The position numbers and the translations under genes are program-made. 64,000 nt of DNA from Cymodocea nodosa. Its lineage: Eukaryota > Streptophyta > Magnoliopsida > Alismatales > Cymodoceaceae. The notes under the pieces are model-generated. The model did not search any database. It worked only from the letters and a program-made list of their open reading frames with translations, and was not told where the DNA came from. The stretch covers positions 14,329,501-14,393,500 of the forward strand of contig CM072339.1 in assembly GCA_036874045.1 (NCBI GenBank), in the 5' to 3' direction. The first letter of the stretch is position 1, and each line of letters begins with the position of its first letter. This document shows, one piece after another, positions 11,701 to 23,700 of the stretch.

Positions 11701-14700
11701 CACTGGACATGATAAAAAAAATCTAAGTCACCATAAAATAGGCAGCGTTCCATTGTGGTTAACAACAATAATATGTACCTCTGAAATTTAGGGTCATGAC
11801 AAGCAGCATTCAAAGAGAACAAACATTTTTTAAATAAATTTTGTAGGTAGTATTTTAAGGAAAAACTCTTAGTCATCCTTTGGCTAAAGAGCAAGGAACG
11901 GATACAGAAAAGTGATAGTGGATTAGGAAAGTACGGAACAGAAGAAAAGGAACCTGGAAGGATGTTTCACTGGACTACTTATCTTTCTGAGTGATAAGCA
12001 GAAAAATTTTGTCAAGTAAAGGTGGAAGAAATAAACAAGATACTGTGGCTCATAAGAAAATTAGAAGAGGCCAAATCTAGCAAGAAATAATTCAATCAAC
12101 AAGGATTTCAACCATATCATTTCACATGTATTTTGAGTTGTATATTTGTACTAGAAAAGTGTTAGTGGAGGTGATTCTAGGAAACATTGCTAGTGGTCTC
12201 TTATTTTATCTTTTATTTCTTAACACTAAAATCTAATTATTATAATTAGTTAATTTATAGTATAATCTACTATTCATTAAAATTTTAACTTAATCTAATC
12301 TATATTTATTAAGATACTTTAATTTAAAAATTAATCAATTGAAATTTAACAAAAATTGGCCAATATTAAGACATTTAGATCAATAATAAATACTTAATTT
12401 AAGTAAAAATTTTACCACATGTTTATGATCATTTTATCCTAAGGGGGGGTTAGTGCCTGACGGAATTCAGCTGACGGAAAGGAAAATTATTGAATTCCGT
12501 CAGAATGCTGTTAGTGTGCATTACACTTGACGGAAAGGAAAGTCGGATTTTACCATTGTATAAAATCCAAAAATTTCTTTTACCGTCAGAAAATTTCCGA
12601 TCGCTCCCATTCAGAAAATTTTTCTCCCTCTCTCGTGTCTGACGGAATTCGTAAGACTGATAAGGAAGATTTACTTGAGGACCTGCTAGATGAGTTCGAA
12701 GAGTTAAATATTATTGATGACATACAACCAATGGGAGAGATACATATAGAAAGTAATGCCCAGGTTCGAATGACTCAAGAACAAAGAAAAGAAATGGTAG
12801 ATAAGATGCGAGAAGATATGATGATGGCAATGTGGGATGGAAGAACTAGATGATATTATTTCGTATTGTAATATTTCAATTAAGATGTATTTGTATTTTT
12901 CGAATATTAGTTGTAATAAACTTTTGTCAGAATTTCTATCAGAATTTTCCGTACTACACTAAACCCCTCTCAGAATTTTCCTTTTCCTTTCCGTTACAAA
13001 TTTTCCATTTCCTTTCCGTCAGAATTTTCCTTTTCCTTTCCGTCAGAATTTTCCGTCATGCACTAACACGCCCTAAATGTCATATGATAACTTCTACCCT
13101 CAATGTGTTTATGAGGGAATATAAAGGCATTTTTGGAAGTTGTCTAAAAGGTATCTCTAAGAGAAATGGCTCCTATTTGTGTATTACAACATATTTGACT
13201 TGTATGCTACTTAATGTTTCTAGCTCTTCTATGTGACCAACTTGCCTCCAACATAATTCTAATATTTAGATGTGGAATTACTGTCATGTCCTTTATAGAA
13301 TCTGAAATTTCCTTAATATTTTGATGCTCATGCTTCTTATATACTAATTCATTTCATGGTGTTCTTTCATCAAAATTAGCTCATTTGAAGCTCCATTCGA
13401 TTAAATAGTTTTGGGTTCATTCATGAATTGTTTCTAACATCAATGTGCCAATTTTCTCTTATAATACCTATCGACACCCTCAATTTTGTACCATAATAGA
13501 CCTGCTTCTTACAATTGGTTAGGAGCATACTTCTATAAATTAATACCATTTTGGGTTTATTTTTGGCAAATTGAATATCTAAAATGTACCTTGACTATCT
13601 CAAGTTCTTACCTGCAACATGATTTCTCAGACACCTAATAATAAGCATTTGCAGTACCTATTATATCACACTTTGAAAGAAAAATATCATTGATGTTGTG
13701 ATTAGAGAGAAAAAGAATGAATATCTTTCACTAACAATAAGAGATTACATATAAATATCTGTGGACCCAAATGGATCCTTAAATAGATCCCCAACTTGAC
13801 CCCTAAATAAATCTTAATAAGGACCCACAAATACTAATACATTCCCCTTAAGTTGAGGAGTATATATTTATCATACTTAGCTTGTTATAACTTGACTTGA
13901 AAACCCCTTGACCTAATCTTTTGGTGAAAATATTAGTAAGTTGCTTTGAAGGTGGAGTATAAGGTGTGGAGATTACTCCCTTTGTTACCAAATCTTGAAA
14001 ATAATGATAGACTCTCTATATGTGCTTGGTGCATTCATAGAAAGTTTAATTCTTTGCAATATGCATGACTACCCATTTATTGCAATACATGAGCATTAGG
14101 TCTTGAATTGACATCTCAAACTCTTTAAAGAGAGATTTTAGTCACATCAAATCACAAGTTTTCTATACTATTGACTCGTACTTTGCTTCAGCATTAGAGA
14201 GTGAAACAACATTTTACTTCTTACCATGTCATGTGACTAGATTCTTCCTTATATAGGTACAATAGTTAAAAGTAGATTTTCTATCACCTCTATCACTTCT
14301 ATAATTAAAATTTGAATAGGCTTTTATCTTTAGATGTCCATTAGCCTTGTAGAGAAGACTTTTACTTGGTGTCTTTAATATAAGCAAATACTTATTATGC
14401 ACCTATTTAATGTGCCTTTTTTGATTTATGCAAGTGGTCAATAACAAAAACTACAAATTCTTCATGAAATTTTAAGATAATCTAAAGTAATAAGAAATAC
14501 ACATCTAAGAATAATAAAAATATTTTTCTGTTTATGGAATTACTCATTATACTAGGAAACTAGAGTATTGGAGTACAATAAACTACGGGAAATGTCTAAA
14601 TCACTAGGAAAATAATAGTAACTAACCTTTATCCATTTTTGGTTTGATAGATGGCTCCCTTCGAGTGCCTTGATTGATCAGATGCCTCTAGCTGTAGGAA

Positions 14701-17700
14701 TTGAAATGCTATGGGTGAGAGAGGTTGCTGTGCAAAATTTTTCATTGGCATTCTTCTTAGCCATATGCAAGTGGTCACACAAGATCTAGGTAGGTTCAAT
14801 AATGAAGACGACACATTCTTGTGGAGATGGAACAACAATGGGGACTTTTCTATGAAGTTTAGGTGGGAGCTCATCAAATCTAAAGCAGAAATAAGGTGTT
14901 GGGGCAGTAACATCTGGAGCAAATTTCTTCTGACCAAAGTATCTTTCTTCCTTTGGAGGCTGATGTAGAATGACCTCCCTTTGGAGACAAATTTGAAGTG
15001 CAGAAGCATCAGTCTAGCCTCCATCTAACCTTGCTGTCTAAATTTCAAAAGTGAGGAGTTAGCTAGGCACCTATTCTTCCAAGGAGAGTGGGCAAACCTC
15101 GGTTGGATCTAGTTGGGTGCAATCTTTGATATTCAGTTGACTAGCCATACCAGCTGGCCTGAATAGGTGATTTGTAATCTCTAGAGTCACTCTCATAACT
15201 TGAATCAGCTCTTGAGGAAGGTTTGCTGTATTGTTGTGGAAATTTGGAAAGAAAAATGTTTAATTAAGATGTGATCAAGTAAGAGTACCTTTAGGAACTT
15301 TTTCCACTTGACCTTAGTTGGGAAAAAAGAGATTATCTACAATTCCAAACTTCCAGCAGCCTTGTCCATGCACGATTGGAAGGTCCTAGCGAAGCTTAGT
15401 GTAAAGTGCATTTTGTTGAGGTGAGACTTCTTCAACTGGTACCCTTGGGAGCCTCCCCACCAAAGGTGTTTGGAGCTTAACATGGATGGAGCCTCTTTTG
15501 CCACTTTTTTAGCTAGAAGTGGTGGTCTTGTCAAGGATGATCGGGTGAATGTTATATTATCATATTCTAATTTTTATTAGAATCTTTTGCCTATACTCAT
15601 TGAGCTCAAGGCTATTCTTAGTGGTGTTTAGCTCCACAAAGACATGGGGGTGGATCTAAAGAATGTTATTGTCAAATCTGGTTTGAAGAAGACTATCCAG
15701 ATGATTTTGGGAGGGGATTGCACTTATTGGCGAGCTCATTCTTTTTGGGATGGGTTGCAAGACCTTAAGAGATAGGTAAATTTGTTCAGCATGCCTTTAA
15801 TGAAGTGAATGAGGTTGTGGATGCTTTAGCTAAAGGGGCATTAGATCATAATAGATCATCGAGGATCTACGTGGCATACAATAGTTTGTCTCACTCATTT
15901 GATAATCTCATTACCATGGAAGGGATCTGCCTAGTCAATTTTAGGACTACTTTTGTGGATGTATGTAGCTGATTTGCTTTTAGGGGTAAAGCCTAGTCCC
16001 CTCCTTGTAACCTCTTTGTTTTTGTGGGTCCCCACCCCATGAATAGATCGGGTGTTCATATCCAAAAAAATAGAAATCTAACCTTTATCCTTATTCCTAG
16101 CTAGAGTATCTTGCTTATTTATAGTTTTGGCCATGCGCCATTGCTCCCATCTGACTCTATCTAGTGTGCATAATCCTCCCAAGACATATGGGTTTAGTGG
16201 CAAATTGAATGGAGAAGCCCATAGTTGTATATTGTTAAGTCATAGCAGCTCATACATAGACATCCTCTTGGTATGCTGTTTGATAAGATGATTGTGGCTA
16301 GTAGGGAGGTTGATATGAATTCTAAAGTCAACACCATGGATCTTGTACTTGGGAGACTAGTTGAGGAAAATGGGAAATAGAAACCAAGTCTTATTATTGT
16401 TGGCCTTTCACTCCTTGATTTGGTGGTAGATCAGAAGGAGACATTGCTCTTGTGTAGAGTGTAGGATTGTTAAGTCATGCTTAGTTACCATAAATGGGAA
16501 TTTGAGGTTTAGAAATGGATGGAAACTGAGATTTGGGATTCGAAGTGACACTCCTCTGTTGATTATTTCTATGGAGGGTAGGTAACTCATAGTTGGCCTG
16601 TATTTGCTGAGTCTCATAGGCGGAGTCTTGCCAAGCCTTGAAATCAGGGTTGCACACAGACCTTACCTTGCCAAGTCTTGTAGGCAGGTGTGAATAATCT
16701 ATTTAGGTTTAATGGATCTGATTGTTTTATACCCATATTAGTCATAAAAGCTGGATAAGGAGTTGACAGCCTTTGGCAAAATGTTCACTGCATGAAAACT
16801 GAAAAGTAGAACTGTCAACTTCATTATTTAATTGTTCACTGATGGATGCTGAGATCTTAAGTAGGCCTGCAGAACTTTTAGGTTGTCAGTTATGTGGAAT
16901 AAAATCTGAAAAATATCTAAAGGCTTAGGATCTACAGGCTTCATCAATCCTGTTAAAAATGGGATATTGGTTATAAAACTGACGTATTTATTCAAATAAT
17001 ATTTCAAAATTGTCACTTGTGGTCCACCATCACTTCATGTGATGATGTCCAGGCGGTTTCTGTTGTTCCTTTCCCACTATTTCCCCCACCATTTCATTTT
17101 TTCTCTTTATGCACTTCATTTCTGTATATTTCTTTCATTCACTTGAATGGTATGTTTTCTGTTGTCTTATTTTCTTCAACTTTGGCTATGTGATAAATAT
17201 GCCAGAATTTACTCTGTTCCATTATTTTCTGGTAAGATTAGCTACTATTGTTATTGTGTCAGCAAATATTTTTCAACATCTGATTTTTTTTTTCAATTTT
17301 TTTTAATTACTAGTCAAAAATTATTTTTCATAGGCTACATTTATTGTACTTCAACATCTGCCGCATTTTTGAGCTTATCAATATTGCCATGAATCCCTTT
17401 TCTTCTGCTGAGGAATGATGACCTACAATCTTATGCTTATGATTTTTTCCATGTAGTTACAAGAGGTTCTATATACCGAGCATTGGGTCTCATGGTGGCT
17501 GCATCTCCTTGTGCTTTGGCTGTAGCTCCATTAGCATATGCTACTGCAGTCAGTTCATGTGCGAGGAAGGTACTTTATCAGCATCACAAAAGTTGCAATA
17601 ATTTTTGTATGTGAATCTATTTTTGGCTTTTCTTTTGTTTATTTAATAAGTGCTTTCTTGTGAAAGCATTGGCTCGACCAATGTAAAAATTGATATGATA

Positions 17701-20700
17701 TAGAAAAAACTTTCTGGTGAAAAGAGTCAAAAGATTAGCTTGATTCCAATTAATCAAATAAATTACGTACGAAAATGGAAGAAAAAGAATGGAAACTTCA
17801 TCCAAAAACAAAATTGACAAAGCAAGCGTTAATGTTAACAACAATTTGAGTTATAATTCCCTTAGGTAGGATGATTACATGAATCTTTGTATTTTAAGTA
17901 TTTCTATCTATTTTCAAATCTAAATCTAAATCTTTTCTTAAAATTTCTAACCAAGTAGTTTTAGTTTTATCTCTATTTCTTTTAATTTTTCTATACTAAT
18001 TAATTCTTGATTCCTAAATGGTATATTCCTTAATCTCCTGAGGATACGATCAAACTATTTAAGCCAGCTTTCTCTTATTTTATCTTCAATAGGTGTAACT
18101 CCCTTATTTCTAATAAAATCATATTTTAATTTATCTCTTATAGTATTGCTACTCATCTATTAAACAGACACATGTCAACAACACTAATTTTTGCATATAA
18201 TTATACTTTACAACTTAGCATTCTGAGATATAAACTATAAGTGGGTGAATGTTTGTTTTATAATTTTTTTTTCCTTTTTAAGAATATCCTCCTATAGCAC
18301 AACATTACATAAGTATTTCTCTACTTCATCCATCTTAGTACTTATTATAGATCACAAATATTTAAGAGTCTTTTATAAATCTTATAGCCATCTAAGTAAA
18401 GCAAACTTAGTCCTAATCTACAAGTAATTACTTTCTTGATGTAGAGAGGCCTTTAATGGTGATTCCATTATTGCAGTATCTTCAATTTAGTAATTGTTAG
18501 AGTATAAGAATAAATGGATTCTTACATAGATATTGGATAAGTTAATGTTTGTTGTGGGTTTAGTCTTATATTTCCTATTATATAATAGTTTGGACTTTTT
18601 AAGGGACAAGAGAAAGTATAGAAAATCCTAGTCTTCGTTGCTACTTTGCTACGGTGATGATGGTGGACTTTAGACCTTAGCTAGCATTGTTTCTTTTTTA
18701 CTTTTTTCCGTTTGATCTCCTTTTCCTCTTCTATCCTTGTTTTCCTCACCTAATGTTAGCATTCCTCCTATAAAACCCTAGAAACCACCAACTGTTGCCC
18801 TAACCAAAGCCACCAATGACACCAACAATGCCTCCACTTCAACTTGTCACTTCTATCTTTGTTACAGCTGCTAACATGGGGACACTCTATTGAGTTTCTG
18901 AATGCTTCTATAAGCCTTGCCGAGGCTAGGAAACCCCCCTCCTTTAACATTGTTAGCCTCTTCCAAAAGTGTTGCATGTAAAAGGAAAAAATAGAAGAAG
19001 AAATGAAAGATGAAGATGGAGTGAAGGACGCATATGACTTAGAAAATAAGAGAAGAGTAGTGGGATAATAAGATAAAGAGGAGAAGAATAGAGAGTTTTT
19101 TGGATTATAAAAAATGCATCAAAACGGTTGGTGGAGGGCTTATTGCTATAGGAGAGGAATGAAAGGGACTTGGGTTCATCAAGGGGAGAGGTGGTGGAGT
19201 AGGTTCAAGGAAGTGAAGAGCTGGTCTTTTTGGACAAAGGAAGTGAAGGCTAGTGTGGCTTAGGGCACTAGAGCTCCTCTTGATTGTGCTAGTTGGAGAT
19301 AGGAATTGCAAAAGGAGGGACATGGATGTGTTGGTTCTCCGACCAATGCTTACATTGTCTTAGTCTTACATTGTCTTGGTCTTGGACATTGAGTAATGGA
19401 TTGTTGGGATCCATTGAGGTGTTCAGAGCTATGGTAGTGTGGGGCACAAAGCATCTAAATGTTTTAAGGTTGTGGTGGTAAAGCAAGGGAACCATGGCTG
19501 CTATTAAGAAGCAACATCATAGAGGCAAGTTGGCTTTGAGGCATCGTTGATCATTGTCCTCAACTAGGATTCTTGGGCAGATGGGTGGTGAAGGCTTTGG
19601 AATGATTGTTTGATTTGTGATGTTCCTGGGATCAGAGTTGAGACTCCTAGCAGATAGTTTAATACTCAATGGGGGTCTACTAGAGGAGTTGGTTTGTGCA
19701 GCATTGTTGGGGAAAATCTCTCTTGATTTTGATAATGACAAAGCTTAATACTTGTAAAATATAGATCTTGAACATACGAGACAAAAATGAAATACATCAA
19801 GTATTTTGCTTCAAGACACAAATCTTGACAATATGTTTTTATCAAGTTCTTATTGTAGAGAAGATTTCATCAAAACTTATGTTAAGAACACTTGGATCAT
19901 TAAAGGGAGAAGATGACTATCTTCGGGTAGTCTCCCTCTTTTGCTCTTGGTTTGGAGTCATCCTAGGCATCAGTCTGAATTTTTCTTCCAAAACTTAGAG
20001 GTCATTTTCAGGCTTCAACATTCTTAGAATCTATTGTTGATATGATTGGATGATTCTTATGCATTCACAACAATGCCATGAGGTTACTAGACCGGGCTTA
20101 ACTTCACTGTGTGTGGAAGTGGATTTGGCCAAGCGACTCCCATGTTCAATCAAGATTCTGAATGGGAGGAGATGATTGAATAACCAATCCTTTGTGGTAA
20201 GGAGGAACCAAAATTCTGTAATGAATGTTTTAAGGTTGGGCACAATGCTTCCAACTGCAGACATCTCTTGGAGAATAAGTCACAAACCATTAACAAGGAT
20301 ATGCCATCAAATGCAGACACCAATAATGCTGTAAACAATAGAGGACAGATAGAAGTCTTGGAGATAAATGTTAGTAGACAAGAAAATGTACTTAGTGAGG
20401 AGTGGATACAGGTTACTCAAAAAAAAGCTCCCAGGAATAATAACAACTCTCTTAACGGGAGGAGGAAGGAAAACAATGAAAATAGATCTCAAGAGAATGA
20501 AACCACATCTTAACAGATTGACCTTTTGCCATCTTGTCAGCAGGAAGGAAATGACATTGGGCAATCCAAGGAGGTCTGTTTTGCTATGCTGATTGATAGT
20601 AAGGATAGTGAAGGGTAGATAAAGACAGGGCAGTTGCTCAAGATCTGGCTGAGGTAGTATTCATGGTTTCTTCTGGTATTGAAGGCATGTCTCTTGCCTC

Positions 20701-23700
20701 AAGAAAAAATAGCCTCTTAATCCTTTCAGCTTCCTTGGTAGAAGGGCCTAATCCTAGTGTTGTGAGATAGACATTGAGCCTGATAAGCCACCTGATCCTT
20801 CGATGAAGTTTTCAGATGACCTTGGCTTGAAAAAGTCAACCCAAAAATATGCTTGGAGAAATATTAAACTATATTCTCTTAGGGGACCTCTGGGGATACC
20901 AGATCAACTACTGAGCTAGGCACAACCATTTTGGTTAGAAATAGGGGAACGCTGAACTCTTAATTGTTTGGCTACCAAGGTAGTTTAGGTAGAATCCCCC
21001 TTTTTCGATGATTAATACAATAGTTTAGAACTGTCATGGCTTGGGTAATAAAGCCACTAAGAATGGTTCAATGTCACAAGGTATGTTTGGTGGCCATTTT
21101 GGAACCTTTTCTTGCTCTAGAAATGACCATAGAAGTGACTGATTTCCTTAAGTTCAATGGCTGGCTAGTCAACCCTGGGTCTGGTAAAATTTGGATGCTA
21201 TGGGATGAGGTTGTTTCTGTTCAGTTTGTCACAGACATTAACCAGGCTCTCACTTGTAGAGTGAGTGGGTTGGGAAGTGCTGGCTAGTCAACCCTGGGTC
21301 TGGTAAAATTTGCATGCTATGGGATGAGGTTGTTTCTGTTCAGTTTGTCACAGACATTAACCAGGCTCTCACTTGTAGAGTGAGTGGGTTGGGAAGTAGA
21401 TCCTTTCTCCTGTTGGCTGTCTATGCAGCTTGTAGCATCGCAGAGAGAAGACTCCTTTGGATTGAATTGCAAGCCATCGAAGCTGTCTTTGGAGATGACA
21501 CCTGGTTGGTGGGTGGTGACTTTAATTTCATCCAGAATCTAGAGGAAGCTCTGAACTCTTCCAAACTTAATACTAATGCCATGGTTGAATTTATTGAAGC
21601 CATCAATGAAGCAGAACTAGATGAACCACAACACCTGGGAGATCTCTTCTCTTGGTGTAGTAATAGGCATGGTGATGGGTGTAAATATTGAAGTCTTGAC
21701 TGAATTCTATGCTTCATCAATATGTTTAACTCCTTTGAGTTTGTAGTGGAATATATGCAAAGAATTTGCTCTGACCATGCTTCCTTAGTTATTAAAGGTA
21801 GGCAAGTCAAGGCCAATGCCCTTGTGCCATTCCATTTTCAAAGAATGCGGTTGCTTCACAATGAACGTCATCTTCAAGTTAGGGAAGTTTGGAACAGATT
21901 TCATAGAGGCACTGCCATCATCTCTATCAATGAGAAGCTATTCAATCTCAAGGCTTGCCTGAAATGGTGGAATAGATCTTTAGAAATGTTGAAGATAAGA
22001 AGGTGCAAATCATGGCTGAAATCGACAGGTTGGCGCATAGCCTACAGTGAGAATGGTGTGAAGAATGGTAGGAGCAGCTGAATAGGTTCAAGAAGGATTA
22101 TATTTGAATAGGTTCAAGAAGGATTATATCATCAATGAATAGAGGAAAGAGATCTATCTAGTGCAAAAGCTAAAGTTAGATGGCTAAAGGACAAGGATAG
22201 GAACTCCTATTATTTCAATTAGGGAAGTAATTGCTGTAATAGATTAGCAAAAGGGTTTACAAGGGTTTATACAATGGGACATTTACATAGGAGTCCCTAG
22301 GGGGGTGTTTGTGCACGATTCCCATCGGGAAAGGAAATGACAGGAATTACTGGAAGTATTGGGAATTGAAAAAGTTGAGAAATGATAGGAAAGTTTACGT
22401 GTTTGTGCAGGTCGAGAAATAACAAGAAATGATAAGAAAGTTTGACATATTTGTGTAGAATAGGAAATGAAATGATTTAAAATGACATGAAATTTTTTGG
22501 AGATTTTACATACTTCAATTATTTTTAATAATTTTTTGATGGAGTAAATAATAGTACAACTTTAAAGTAATATTTTAAATAATAGAATATATATTAATTA
22601 TATTAAGTAATATAGTATAATATAATATAATATATAATTATTTTATCTAGCTATAAATTTTTTATCACAAACATAATTCATTACATCATGTTCAACAAAC
22701 AACATTTCAATTCCTTTCTCACATGGAATACATAATATGATCTCGTTTTATATCAGCTATTCTTTTTCTTTGTTCTACACTCATATTACTAGAACTTATA
22801 CTTTATTCAACAACATTATTAGCAATTTCCTCAGACATATAAACATTTATTTCAACTAATTCCTCTGCTAGATCTTGAAGTAAGTCTTCTCGATCTACTC
22901 TTTTAATGAAATTGTGTATAAGAAAACATGCTAATACAATTTTAACTTGTGTTTGGAATGGATATGACATGTAACCTCGTAAAATAGCAAATCGATATTT
23001 GATCACTCCAAACGTACGTTCAATTACATTCCTTAATTGAGAGTGTCTGTAATTAAAATTCTCTATTGCATTATTTGGAGCACGATTTTGATCATATTCT
23101 GATAAATGATATCACACACCACGAAATAGGGAAATAAATTCAAGACGATTTGGAAAGCCTGCGTCTATCAAATAAAACTTACCTGCACAATGTACTATAC
23201 TATTAAGTAATTTCAATAAATTAATATCTAAAATTATTAAAAATGTACACAATTATACTCATATCAGGTGGGACTTGAAGCCCATAAGGTCGAGAAATAG
23301 CATCTTGTAAGATTCTTGCATCTGTAGCTGATCCTTCCCATCCTACAAGTACATATGTAATTTCTATATCAAAGTTGCAAGCTGTTAAAACATTTTGTGT
23401 TAATGCTCTCTTCCTATTCCTATATCTTGCATTTTCTTCTCCATAAATTGTTGCATTTACATGTGTACCATCAATAACACTAATGCAATCTTACATTGAA
23501 AAATCAAATAGAATGTTAGTAATACAATGTCAACTTTTTAAACTTTGAATAAAATGAAATTCACATCTTACTTTAAAATATGAGAAGACATTCACATCAT
23601 TTCGAATTCTACTATGTGTTGATGATGAAGGCTTCACTATAAGTAAATCTTGTATTCTACAAATAGCATTTACAATCTCATTGAAATATGTGCTAATTGT

